Source: Spirochaetaceae bacterium UBA6089 (GTDB lineage Bacteria > Spirochaetota > Spirochaetia > Treponematales > Rectinemataceae). From it: a DNA stretch of 39,314 bases. The position numbers were made by a program, and so were the translations under genes. Under the pieces are notes generated by a model. It was not told the DNA's origin, searched no databases, and saw only the letters and a list, made by a program, of their open reading frames with translations. Positions within the stretch are counted from its first letter, which is position 1, and the number at the start of each line of letters is the position of its first letter. The stretch is from the NCBI GenBank assembly GCA_002435985.1, contig DIXD01000070.1:1-39314 (forward strand), read 5' to 3'. Shown here piece after piece: positions 16,675 through 24,272 of the stretch.

Positions 16675-17489
16675 GCACCGCCTCCTGCACTGCCCCTGCG
16701 GTCGGGCCAGCCAGCCTCGGTACTCTCCTGGGCTCCCCCACTCTCATCTCGACGGGGCTTGTCTCGCTGTTCGATTTTCCCCCGGAGGAGCGCGAGGATG
16801 CCGGTCGCGATGGTGAGCGCGACGAGCAGGAAGTTGCGGGGGCTCACGGCGAGCGCGATGACGCATGCGAGGGCTGCGGCGAGGTAGGGTTCCCACTGTT
16901 TCACCGCGCGAATCTGTTCGACCAGAAGCACAATGAACAGCGCCGTGAGTGCGAAATCCAGGCCTGTCGTGTCGAACGTGAGGGCTGAGCCTACAAGGCT
17001 GCCGGCCGTGCAGCCGATGACCCAGTATGACTGATTCAAACCGGTGACCGCCGCGAAGAATTTGGTCTGGTCGACCTGTGGCGGCGCTTTGACGGTCGTC
17101 AGCAAGCCATAGGTCTCGTCCGTAAGGCCGAAGATGAGGTAGGGCTTCCATTTTCCGGCACTGCGGAAGGGGCCCAGCAGCGACAGCCCGTAGACTGCGT
17201 GCCGGCCGTTCAGGAGCAGGGTGAGGAGGGCAATCTCAAGGAGGCCAGCCCCGCTCTGCAGAAGTCCGATGGCCATGAACTGTGCAGCCCCCGCAAAGAT
17301 GAAGACCGCCATGACCGGGGAAAGCCACCACGGCAGACCGGCGGCCACGAGCGTGAGACCGAAGGCGAGCCCGAGCGTCGTATAGCCGAGAAGCACGGGG
17401 ATGCTCGCCCTGAATGCGGCGGGCAGCACAAGGTGCCATTCGCGGCCAAGGTGCCATTTGCGGCCGGAGCGAAAATAAGTGTCCTGCAT
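16671..17489 (-). CDS. azlC: branched-chain amino-acid exporter large subunit
   Basis: About 272 residues with AzlC features: AFRASIPVLLGYTTLGLAFG, then VFIFAGAAQFMAIGLL and a LLNGRHAVYGLSL block. The frame is open to 17561, but ATG 17489 is preceded by AGAGAGAA and removes a non-hydrophobic extension, so it is preferred. An exact-unit 18-bp tandem repeat lies at 17431-17466 and encodes a duplicated GRKWHL/GREWHL just before the first membrane segment. It works with AzlD, encoded next with a four-base overlap. Confidence 0.88.
   Translation of the reverse strand: MQDTYFRSGRKWHLGREWHLVLPAAFRASIPVLLGYTTLGLAFGLTLVAAGLPWWLSPVMAVFIFAGAAQFMAIGLLQSGAGLLEIALLTLLLNGRHAVYGLSLLGPFRSAGKWKPYLIFGLTDETYGLLTTVKAPPQVDQTKFFAAVTGLNQSYWVIGCTAGSLVGSALTFDTTGLDFALTALFIVLLVEQIRAVKQWEPYLAAALACVIALAVSPRNFLLVALTIATGILALLRGKIEQRDKPRRDESGGAQESTEAGWPDRRGSAGGGA
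17431..17466. repeat. two-copy 18-bp tandem repeat inside azlC 5' end
   Basis: AGGTGCCATTCGCGGCCA at 17431-17448 is followed at once by AGGTGCCATTTGCGGCCG at 17449-17466 (two differences). It keeps the reading frame and duplicates six residues of the cytoplasmic N-terminus. Confidence 0.8.
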
Positions 17490-17574
17490 GATTCTCTCTA
17501 CAATACCGCAAAGTTTCGTTTTGATAAAAGGGCCCGGACGGTGGGCCGCCGCTTTTGGCATGCCGCTGCGGGCT

Positions 17575-17612
17575 CTGAGCGCGGGGCCGCCGCTGTGAGT
17601 CCTGAGCGCGGG
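17575..17612. repeat. 11-bp direct repeat in the divergent azlC/lipoprotein interval
   Basis: CTGAGCGCGGG occurs at 17575-17585 and 17602-17612, 27 bases apart start to start, in the 200-base GC-rich gap between divergent genes. It may be a pair of regulator sites or leftover duplication; no promoter boxes are obvious. Confidence 0.3.
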
Positions 17613-17689
17613 CGGCCACGGCGAACCTCATCGCCGCCCATGGCAGAGGCGCCCATTTCCGATGTAGTATGCAGGTGGAGGAACAACCC

Positions 17690-17977
17690 ATGAAATCGAA
17701 GATCATCGCGATAGTGCTCGCGCTGTGCATGCTTGCCGTGCTGTCGTCGTGTCTGCCTGGAGACGGAAAAAACACGCCGGAGAAGCGGGCTAATTTCCTT
17801 ACAGGCATCTGGCACGGCTGGATCGCGCCGATTTCTCTCATAGTGGGTATCTTCGACCACAATATACGGATCTATGAACCCGACAACACCGGCTGGTGGT
17901 ACGACCTCGGGTTCTATATGGCGATCATCTCCGGATTCGGGGGGCTCGCGTTCTCTCGCCGCAAGAAACGATACTGA
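17690..17977 (+). CDS. small predicted lipoprotein with C-terminal membrane segment
   Basis: A 95-residue protein. ATG 17690 is chosen over the upstream 17669 because GGAGG lies just before it and it begins a clean lipoprotein signal (MKSKIIAIVLALCMLAV, lipobox LSSC). The rest has a conserved-looking GIWHGWIAPISLIVGIF segment, an IYEPDNTGWWYDLGF segment and a final hydrophobic stretch with a basic tail (SRRKKRY). I recognise this as a recurrent small uncharacterised bacterial protein type, without known function. It stands alone, divergent from azlC and convergent with the DUF1836 gene. Confidence 0.75.
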   Translation: MKSKIIAIVLALCMLAVLSSCLPGDGKNTPEKRANFLTGIWHGWIAPISLIVGIFDHNIRIYEPDNTGWWYDLGFYMAIISGFGGLAFSRRKKRY

Positions 17978-18019
17978 GGCAAACATCCCCGGAGACGATT
18001 GGTCCATCCGGTACAGGGC

Positions 18020-18055
18020 CCGGTATGGCTGCCCGGTCCGGTATGGCTGCCGGGT
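18020..18055. repeat. two-copy 18-bp tandem repeat between convergent genes
   Basis: CCGGTATGGCTGCCCGGT at 18020-18037 is repeated at 18038-18055 with one change (GGG for CCG region). Parts of the units can pair (CCGG/CCGGG), so it may double as a weak bidirectional terminator between the lipoprotein and DUF1836 genes. Confidence 0.7.
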
Positions 18056-18120
18056 ACGGCGTGCTCTAAGATATAGAGTTCGACCGGGCCCAATACTGTC
18101 GTCCTGCCGAGCCCCTAAAC

Positions 18121-18711
18121 TCAGTGCGCCTTTGAAGGTTCTTCGGCCTGCAGCATCGCGAGAAGGCGTTCCGCCGCAAGGCTTCGAAGACTTGCCTCGA
18201 CGGCGAGCCTCAATGCCAGGGTGCGGAGTTTCGCGTCATCGATGGCCGCCACCTCGATGTCGGGTGCGCCCTCGGCATGCTCAATGTTGAGGCTTGCACG
18301 GATATCCTGGGCAGTGGAGCGGCCGCATTCGGTGATAGCTGCCTTGAAGCTGTCATAGAACTCACGATACGAGCCTTCGCGGGAGATATCTGCCAAAAGC
18401 AGCCCCATATCCTGGACCGAGAGGACTTTCTTCAGTGTGAATACTGCAAGCAGAAGGGCGATGTGCTCCTGGCCGTATTTTTTGCTTTCGGCCCGCGGTA
18501 TTATCTTTGCTTTCGCATAATTATTTATCATGGATGGAGTTATTCCGCGTTCTTTTTCCGAAGAGAAAAGCGGCCCCAACTGACGCTCGAGGTAGCCCGT
18601 GACCTGATCCATGTAGAGCCCGATATCGGGCAGCTGGTTCCACGCCGGAGGTTTATCGGCCAGAAGCGCGTCGAGATACTGCTCAAACGCCCTATATGCT
18701 GTCTCTTTCAT
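18121..18711 (-). CDS. DUF1836 family protein, possible regulator
   Basis: A 196-residue protein with the DUF1836 pattern: LPDIGLYMDQVTGYLERQL near residue 30, then ITPSMINNYAKAKIIPRAESKKYGQEHIALLL, which resembles the helix-turn-helix and wing of MerR-like proteins, followed by LKKVLSVQDMGLLL. The C-terminal third is helical and charged. GGAG precedes the start. It is divergent from the SGNH hydrolase gene. The function of the family is not established; DNA binding is an inference from the HTH-like stretch. Confidence 0.8.
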   Translation of the reverse strand: MKETAYRAFEQYLDALLADKPPAWNQLPDIGLYMDQVTGYLERQLGPLFSSEKERGITPSMINNYAKAKIIPRAESKKYGQEHIALLLAVFTLKKVLSVQDMGLLLADISREGSYREFYDSFKAAITECGRSTAQDIRASLNIEHAEGAPDIEVAAIDDAKLRTLALRLAVEASLRSLAAERLLAMLQAEEPSKAH

Positions 18712-18790
18712 ACCTAGGTCTCCATACAGATGAATGTATATTTACTATAGTACATGTTATTAAAAACTACAATATATGATATGAAATACC

Positions 18791-18819
18791 TTGACACATC
18801 GAAAATGACATTATAAATT
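18791..18819 (+). promoter_or_regulatory. candidate sigma-70 promoter for the SGNH hydrolase gene
   Basis: TTGACA at 18791-18796 is followed by TAAATT at 18814-18819 (17-base spacing) or TATAAA at 18812-18817 (15-base spacing). The surrounding ~120 bases are AT-rich, unlike the flanking genes. On the other strand TATAGT around 18750 could serve the divergent DUF1836 gene. Confidence 0.45.
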
Positions 18820-18890
18820 ATAAGCAACCGCGCATCATGGTTTTCATTACCATATCGTGGTCTCGAAATCATTGTCCGTCGGAGCACGCT

Positions 18891-19595
18891 ATGTCTGTCC
18901 AGGAAGTATGTCTCTTTGGAGACTCCATCGCACGGGGTGTCGTCCTCGATGCACAAGGTATGTATAAGCCAATCAAGGAATGTTTCGCCGTGCTCGCCGC
19001 AAAGGAGCTTGGATTTGCGCTGATCAACAAGGCCCGTTTCGGCTGCACCATCACCAAGGGCCGCGAGATCATCGAGCATTTTCTGGACAGGATCGGCACG
19101 CAGGTCCGGTGCCTTGCCTTCCTCGAATTTGGAGGCAACGACTGCGACTTCCGCTGGGACCAGATTTCGGCGGACCCAAAGGCCGAACACCTTCCCGCGA
19201 CACCCCTGCGGCATTTCTTCCGCACATACGGGGAGGCAATCCAGCAACTGAAGAAGAAGGGCCTTAAGCCCGTCCTCATGACTCTTCCGCCCCTCGACGC
19301 CGAACGCTACTTCGCATGGTTTACGCGCACGGGGCTCGACCAGAAGGCCATTCTCGGCTGGCTCGGCGACGTGCAGTTTATCTATCGCTGGCACGAGAGC
19401 TACTCGAACGCTGTTTGGGAAATAGGAGAGACCTGGCAGGTCCCCGTCGTGGATATCCGCAGAGCCTTTCTCGAAGTGCGTCACTATTCGCATTTCCTCT
19501 GCAAGGATGGCATTCACCCCAACGCCGAGGGCCACCGGCTTATCACATCGGAGATCATCAGGTTCGCGAAGGAACGCCAGGAAAAGGTGGCCTGA
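18891..19595 (+). CDS. SGNH/GDSL-family hydrolase (esterase or lipase type)
   Basis: A 234-residue protein with the family blocks in order: VCLFGDSIARG (nucleophile serine), FLEFGGNDCDF (oxyanion glycine and asparagine) and LCKDGIHPNAEGH (catalytic aspartate and histidine). ATG 18891 is preferred over 18837 because CGGAG lies before it and it starts close to block I. There is no signal peptide, so it acts in the cytoplasm, possibly on acylated carbohydrates or lysophospholipid-type esters. Substrate unknown. It stands 96 bases before the yhhQ start with the riboswitch in between. Confidence 0.85.
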   Translation: MSVQEVCLFGDSIARGVVLDAQGMYKPIKECFAVLAAKELGFALINKARFGCTITKGREIIEHFLDRIGTQVRCLAFLEFGGNDCDFRWDQISADPKAEHLPATPLRHFFRTYGEAIQQLKKKGLKPVLMTLPPLDAERYFAWFTRTGLDQKAILGWLGDVQFIYRWHESYSNAVWEIGETWQVPVVDIRRAFLEVRHYSHFLCKDGIHPNAEGHRLITSEIIRFAKERQEKVA

Positions 19596-19651
19596 ACAGT
19601 CGCCCGATTGCACAAACCCGTGCGCGACGCTAAACTTAAGGCCCATCCAAC

Positions 19652-19686
19652 GGCGGTCGCGGTTCCCGCCAAAACAAAACAGGAGG
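19652..19686 (+). promoter_or_regulatory. probable preQ1-I riboswitch controlling yhhQ-queF translation
   Basis: A 5-bp stem GGCGG (19652-19656) / CCGCC (19666-19670) closes the loop TCGCGGTTC, followed by the A-rich tail AAAACAAAACAGGAGG, which runs into the yhhQ ribosome site (AGGAGG 19681-19686). Stem, loop (TCGC.GT..C) and tail (AACAAAACA.GG) closely match the class I preQ1 aptamer known from Thermoanaerobacter tengcongensis. There the tail folds back and ties up the ribosome site when preQ1 is bound. It sits in front of a queuosine-precursor transporter and queF, the usual targets. It appears to be of the translational type. Confidence 0.78.
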
Positions 19687-19691
19687 CCCCC

Positions 19692-20378
19692 ATGCAGAGG
19701 GAGCAAACTTCGTATTCACCACTATTTCTTGGTCTGACGTCGCTTTTCGTCACATGCCTCCTCATCTCGAACATCATCGCGAGCAGGCTCATGCAAATCG
19801 GCGGCATTGTGCTGCCCTCGGCGGTCATTCTCTTCCCCGTGACCTACATCCTCGCCGACGTGTTCACCGAAGTGTACGGGTTCAAGAAAACTCGCATGGT
19901 CATCTGGATCGGCTTTGCGGCAAATGCCTTCATGTCGCTCATATTCCTCGTCGTCATAGCCCTGCCGTACCCGCAGTTCTTTGCCGACCAGGCGGCATAC
20001 GCGACAGTGCTCGGGAATACGCCCCGCATCCTCGCGGCCTCGCTTGCGGGCTACTTGGCGGGCGAATTTTCCAACTCCATCCTGCTTTCGGTGCTCAAGA
20101 AGGTCACAAAGGGGCGCTATCTATGGACGAGGACGATAGGCTCGACCATCGTGGGCGAGGGCCTCGACACCATACTCTTCATATCCATCGCCTTTGTCGG
20201 CATCGTCCCCAGCCCGTCCCTGCTGCAGATGATGCTCGCGCAGTACCTCTTCAAGGTGAGCTACGAAGTGATCTTCACGCCCCTCACCTACCTCGTGGTA
20301 GGCTTCATCAAGCGTAGGGAACAGATCGACACCTTCGACACTGAGGTGGCCTACAATCCTTTTAGTCTGGGAGAATGA
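19692..20378 (+). CDS. yhhQ: queuosine precursor transporter
   Basis: A 228-residue membrane protein of the YhhQ/COG1738 family, with LISNIIASRLMQIGG, FPVTYILADVFTEVYGF and the GYLAGEFSNS..L...KK.T.G...W.RTIGST..GE..DT block. It imports preQ0/preQ1-type precursors of queuosine across the inner membrane. ATG 19692 is chosen because AGGAGG ends five bases upstream; the open frame begins at 19608. It is headed by a preQ1-I-like riboswitch and is followed within a few bases by queF, consistent with salvage and use of preQ0. Confidence 0.93.
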   Translation: MQREQTSYSPLFLGLTSLFVTCLLISNIIASRLMQIGGIVLPSAVILFPVTYILADVFTEVYGFKKTRMVIWIGFAANAFMSLIFLVVIALPYPQFFADQAAYATVLGNTPRILAASLAGYLAGEFSNSILLSVLKKVTKGRYLWTRTIGSTIVGEGLDTILFISIAFVGIVPSPSLLQMMLAQYLFKVSYEVIFTPLTYLVVGFIKRREQIDTFDTEVAYNPFSLGE

Positions 20379-20380
20379 AC

Positions 20381-20773
20381 ATGGCCCAATATGAATTCAA
20401 GTCGCTTGGAAAAAGCACCAGGGCGCCCTCGCGCGAGCTCGAGACATTTCCGACGCCGCCGTCCGTGACGAAAGTCGTCCTCGAGAGCGACGAAGTGACG
20501 AGCCTCTGCCCCGTGACCGGCCAGCCCGACTGGGAAACCGTCAGGATCGAGTTCGAGCCGGCAGACCTGTGCATCGAGTCGAAAAGCCTCAAGCTCTACC
20601 TTTGGTCCTTCAGGGAGGAAGGAGTGTTCTGCGAAGCGCTCGCCGCCCAAATCGCGAAGGATGTCTTCGATGCCATTAGGCCAAAAAGCGTCACCGTGAG
20701 CATCACCCAGAAACCGCGAGGGGGCATCACCATCACGGCAGAGGCAACGCTTCCTGAACCGGCGCAGCCTTGA
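20381..20773 (+). CDS. queF: NADPH-dependent 7-cyano-7-deazaguanine reductase (preQ0 to preQ1)
   Basis: About 130 residues, the length of the short unimodular QueF. The nucleophile cysteine lies in TSLCPVTGQPDW, with the catalytic aspartate in the same motif, and the QueF signature ESKSLKLYLWSFREEGVFCE follows. The enzyme reduces the nitrile of preQ0 to the amine of preQ1 for queuosine-modified tRNA. ATG 20381 is preferred over 20375 because GGGAG is seven bases upstream of it and only one base from the other. It is co-transcribed with yhhQ; no queCDE is present here, which suggests reliance on imported precursor or genes elsewhere. Confidence 0.92.
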   Translation: MAQYEFKSLGKSTRAPSRELETFPTPPSVTKVVLESDEVTSLCPVTGQPDWETVRIEFEPADLCIESKSLKLYLWSFREEGVFCEALAAQIAKDVFDAIRPKSVTVSITQKPRGGITITAEATLPEPAQP

Positions 20774-20813
20774 GCGCAGCCATGAGCGCGCCGAGGCTTG
20801 CGAAGAGGCTCCC

Positions 20814-21500
20814 ATGACCACAGGACAAGGCGGACACTGGGGAAAAATCGACTATCTCTACGAAGACAGAGATATAATCGTGGTCTCCAAGCCCGTAGGC
20901 CTCGCGGTGATCGCACCGGAGGGCTCTAGGGTAAAGACGCTGTACGACATTGTGACCGATCACATGAAAAAGGAAAATCCGCACGCGAGGCCGGCGGTCG
21001 TCCACCGCCTGGACCGGGACACTTCCGGCGTGATGATGTTCGCAAAGAGCGCGAAGGGCAAGAAGGTTCTCATGTCCCGATGGAACCAGCTCGTCAAAGA
21101 GAGGGTCTATGTCGCCCTCGCCGAAGGCGCATTCCGGGAAGAATCCGGTATTTTCGATTCCTGGCTTGTCGAGAATCGCGCCGGTACGGTGTATGTCGCC
21201 AAAGAGGAGACAAGAGGCGCGCTCAGGGCAATCACGGCGTGGCATGTCCTGAGAGAAGGAAAGCGCTACTCGCTTTTGGAACTCAGACTCGAGACGGGGA
21301 GAAAACATCAGATACGGGCACAGCTTTCGGCAGCGGGCCATCCGGTGGCGGGCGACGCTCGGTATGGTGCCCACAGTAACCCTCTCGGCCGACTCTGCCT
21401 CCACGCGACGATCCTGACGATAGAGCACCCTTTTACAGGGCAGATCATGCGCTTCGAGTCCCCTTTCCCGGAGGAATTTGCTTCTTTTTGCACAAAATGA
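20814..21500 (+). CDS. RluA-family pseudouridine synthase
   Basis: A 228-residue enzyme with the diagnostic HRLDRDTSG motif at ~64-72 (D67 catalytic), preceded by the IIVVSKPVGLAV strand and followed by RYSLLELRLETGRKHQIR and HPVAGDARYG. There is no S4 domain, so it is a short, RluA-like form acting on rRNA or tRNA. GAAGAGG precedes the start 40 bases after queF, so co-transcription with the queuosine pair is plausible. The exact uridine target cannot be predicted. Confidence 0.9.
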   Translation: MTTGQGGHWGKIDYLYEDRDIIVVSKPVGLAVIAPEGSRVKTLYDIVTDHMKKENPHARPAVVHRLDRDTSGVMMFAKSAKGKKVLMSRWNQLVKERVYVALAEGAFREESGIFDSWLVENRAGTVYVAKEETRGALRAITAWHVLREGKRYSLLELRLETGRKHQIRAQLSAAGHPVAGDARYGAHSNPLGRLCLHATILTIEHPFTGQIMRFESPFPEEFASFCTK

Positions 21501-21594
21501 TTTGCGCGAACGGAGAACCTGCGCTACTCTTATGCATGCGCACGGAGACTACAATGTTGTCGGCGCTCATCGCCGCGCAGAGGAGCAGGAAATC

Positions 21595-22893
21595 ATGCAG
21601 GCAAAAACGAAAGGAAATGTCGTAAAAGGAGCCCATTCGGCGTTCTGGGTCATGTTCTGCTTCATGCTGTTGCATCAGGCGGACAAGCTCCTTATCGGGC
21701 CCTTGACGACCCAGATCATGGATACTTTCGAGATAAGCTACACCCAGATGGGCGCGGTCACCACCGGAGCCCTGATCGTAGGCGCCATCTTCTACCCCTT
21801 ATGGGGCTGGCTCTACGACCGCTTTTCAAGGCCCAAGCTCCTGGCGCTTGCATCCTTCCTCTGGGGGACCACGACATGGCTCAATGCCATCGCACCGACG
21901 TATTCGGTATTCCTCATCACGCGGGCGAGCACCGGTATCGATGATTCGAGCTATCCCGGGATTTACAGCCTCATTTCAGACTATTATCCCCCTAAAAAAA
22001 GAGGAAAAATATACGGCTTTCTGCAGGTGGCGCAGCCCTTCGGCTACCTGATAGGCATGGTGCTGGCGCTGGTTTTCGGCGCGGCTTACGGCTGGCGCAA
22101 TGTGTTCTATCTCACCGGCTCGCTCGGTATCGTCGTATCCTTCGTCGTATTCCTCTTTGTGAAGGACAGACCCCGCGGATCGGCGGAGCCCGAGCTCTCG
22201 TCCGTGGAGCACCTCGAGCGCTTCAAGTTCAGCTGGAAGACCGTCGGCGAGCTCTTTAAGAAAAAAAGTCTCATCATACTCTTCCTGCAGGGCTTCATCG
22301 GGGTATTCCCATGGAACGTCATCACATACTGGTTCTTCGACTATCTGAAGAGTGAGCGCGGCTACGACGACACGCAGACGCTTCTAACCATGGTGCCGGC
22401 AGTTCTCGTTCTGGCAGCGGGTTATCCGATCGGCGGAGCACTGGGCGACAGGCTCTTCAAGAAGACACCCAAGGGCCGCGTCATTGTAGGAGCGGCGGGG
22501 GTGGCCATAGGGGCTGTGCTCCTCTGGATCACCATGAACATCCCCATGGAAGCCCACCTGCCATTCGGGATCATGCTCTGCGCTACCGCCTTGTTCATCC
22601 CTTTCGCCTCGCCCAATGTGCTCTCGTCATTCTACGACGTGACGGAGCCTGAGATCCGCGCTACGACCAACGCCGCGCAGAACTTCATCGAGACGGTAGG
22701 TTCGGCGCTCGCGCCCCTCATGGCGGGCATCATCGCCGACAGGAGCACGCTCGGCAACGCCATTCTCATCATATGTACGGTGGCATGGGCATTGTGTTTT
22801 GCCTTCTTCATCTTCGCGGTGCGCTTCATTCCAAAGGACATCGCCGACCTCAAGGAGAAATTGAAGGCCCGTGCCGCCACGGCGGCCGGCTGA
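21595..22893 (+). CDS. MFS transporter, spinster/sugar-phosphate-like
   Basis: A 432-residue, 12-segment major facilitator. The loop 2-3 motif GWLYDRFSRPKLL (G...DR.G.R) is present, with SYPGIYSLISDYYPPKKRGKIYGF resembling spinster and hexuronate-type carriers, and a second GGALGDRLFKKTPKGR copy after the central loop. ATG 21595 is chosen because it opens the usual short cytoplasmic N-terminus and AGCAGGA lies before it; the open frame starts at 21478. It is 63 bases upstream of the BMP binding-protein gene and may share its transcript. Substrate unknown; no linked catabolic enzyme gives a hint. Confidence 0.85.
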   Translation: MQAKTKGNVVKGAHSAFWVMFCFMLLHQADKLLIGPLTTQIMDTFEISYTQMGAVTTGALIVGAIFYPLWGWLYDRFSRPKLLALASFLWGTTTWLNAIAPTYSVFLITRASTGIDDSSYPGIYSLISDYYPPKKRGKIYGFLQVAQPFGYLIGMVLALVFGAAYGWRNVFYLTGSLGIVVSFVVFLFVKDRPRGSAEPELSSVEHLERFKFSWKTVGELFKKKSLIILFLQGFIGVFPWNVITYWFFDYLKSERGYDDTQTLLTMVPAVLVLAAGYPIGGALGDRLFKKTPKGRVIVGAAGVAIGAVLLWITMNIPMEAHLPFGIMLCATALFIPFASPNVLSSFYDVTEPEIRATTNAAQNFIETVGSALAPLMAGIIADRSTLGNAILIICTVAWALCFAFFIFAVRFIPKDIADLKEKLKARAATAAG

Positions 22894-22956
22894 GACGAGG
22901 TTATGGAAATATCATCTGTTCGGCGTTGCCGACAAAGATTTCGAAGGAGGAATAAG

Positions 22957-24159
22957 ATGCGCAACATTTCCAAGCTCTTTTTGCTGCTGGTCATCGCGCT
23001 TGTGGCAGGTTCTGTGGCCTTCGCCCAGAACGTGCCTCCGGCCACTGGCCCCAACCTGACCATTGGCCTGGTCATGGTTGGCCCCTACAACGACCATGGA
23101 TGGAGTCAGGCAAACTATGAGGGGGTGCAGTATGTCCTGGCAAAACTGCCGGGCACCAAGCTCGTGTATATCGACAAGGCAAATTCCGCGGACCGCCCCG
23201 GCACCACGGTATCCCAGCTCGGCGAAAGCCTCGTGGCCCAAGGGGCGAAGCTCGTGATCTTCAGTTCGGATGACATGACCGACGAGGCCATCAGGTTCGC
23301 CCAAGACCATCCGGAGATCTTCGTCATCCTCACCTCGGGCTCGCAGCAGTGGAAAGAAGGCAAGAACTACTTACCCCTTCCCAACATGATCAACATCATG
23401 GGCAAGATGGAATACATGAAGATGGTCGCTGGCGTCGCGGCGGCGATGACGACCAAGACCGGCAAAATTGGCTACCTCGGCCCACTCATCAATGATGAAA
23501 CCCGTCGTCTCGCTGCCTCCGCCTACCTCGGCGCCCGCTATGCCTGGGTCAACTACCTCAAGAAAGACCCGGCAAAGCTGACCTTTAAGGTCACCTGGAT
23601 CGGTTTCTGGTTCAATATCCCGGGTGTCACTTCGGATCCGACCCAGGTTGCGGACGATTTCTTCAACTCGGGCTTCGATGTCGTCATCTCTGGCATCGAC
23701 ACCACCGAGGCGGTGGCCGAAGCAGCGAAGTACACGGCCCAGGGCAAGCAGGTCTGGGCAATCCCCTACGATTATGCCAAAGCCCTCGACGAAGGCAAGG
23801 GCGTTTCGCTCGGCGTTCCCTACTTCAACTGGGGGCCGGCGTACTTAAACGCCGCAAAATCCGCCATAAACGGGACCTGGAAGAACCACTTCGAGTGGAA
23901 CGATCCTGACTGGAAGAACATCAACAACCTCGACACCTCGGCGGTCGGCTTCAACAAGGGCACCCTCTCCAAGGAGGCCTCAGCGGCCGTCGACAAGTTC
24001 ATCGGCGAACTCGGTAAAGGGTTGAACCTCTGGGTCGGCCCCCTCAACTATCAGGACGGCTCCGTGTTTCTGAAGAAGGGCGAGAAGGCCACCGACCAGC
24101 AGATCTGGTATCTGCCGCAGCTGTTGCAGGGCATGGAAGGGCAGTCGGTATCAAGATAA
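22957..24159 (+). CDS. BMP-family ABC transporter substrate-binding protein (Med/PnrA type)
   Basis: A 400-residue periplasmic protein with a cleavable signal peptide (MRNISKLFLLL to VAFAQ) and no lipobox. The mature region opens with IGLVMVGPYNDHGWSQANYEG, the Bmp/Med signature, and has VAGVAAAMTTKTGKIGYLGP and DVVISGIDTTEAV later. Family members bind purine nucleosides, riboflavin or autoinducer-like ligands. AAGGAGGAA lies just before ATG 22957. The next three genes encode the rest of the importer. Slight oddity: unlike spirochaetal PnrA it is not a lipoprotein. Confidence 0.9.
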   Translation: MRNISKLFLLLVIALVAGSVAFAQNVPPATGPNLTIGLVMVGPYNDHGWSQANYEGVQYVLAKLPGTKLVYIDKANSADRPGTTVSQLGESLVAQGAKLVIFSSDDMTDEAIRFAQDHPEIFVILTSGSQQWKEGKNYLPLPNMINIMGKMEYMKMVAGVAAAMTTKTGKIGYLGPLINDETRRLAASAYLGARYAWVNYLKKDPAKLTFKVTWIGFWFNIPGVTSDPTQVADDFFNSGFDVVISGIDTTEAVAEAAKYTAQGKQVWAIPYDYAKALDEGKGVSLGVPYFNWGPAYLNAAKSAINGTWKNHFEWNDPDWKNINNLDTSAVGFNKGTLSKEASAAVDKFIGELGKGLNLWVGPLNYQDGSVFLKKGEKATDQQIWYLPQLLQGMEGQSVSR

Positions 24160-24198
24160 GCAGGTATACATAGTAAAAATGCCCTTTTTACGGCACTT

Positions 24199-24241
24199 GC
24201 GGAGGCACGGAGCGGCCTATCGGCACTCTCCGCGCCTCCGC
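24199..24241 (+). promoter_or_regulatory. strong hairpin between binding-protein and ATPase genes
   Basis: GCGGAGGC (24199-24206) pairs with GCCTCCGC (24234-24241); after an A-C mismatch the stem continues CGGAG/CTCCG around a 15-base loop. No T-run follows. It probably protects the upstream binding-protein mRNA or limits read-through, giving more binding protein than membrane parts. Confidence 0.55.
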
Positions 24242-24272
24242 GGTGTATGGAAAGAGCGAAAAGAAGGCAGCA

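Noticed and set aside
18714..19706. A 330-codon minus-strand frame.
   Set aside because: It is opposite the SGNH hydrolase with complete GDS, GGND and DGIHPN motifs, and has no recognisable domain itself.
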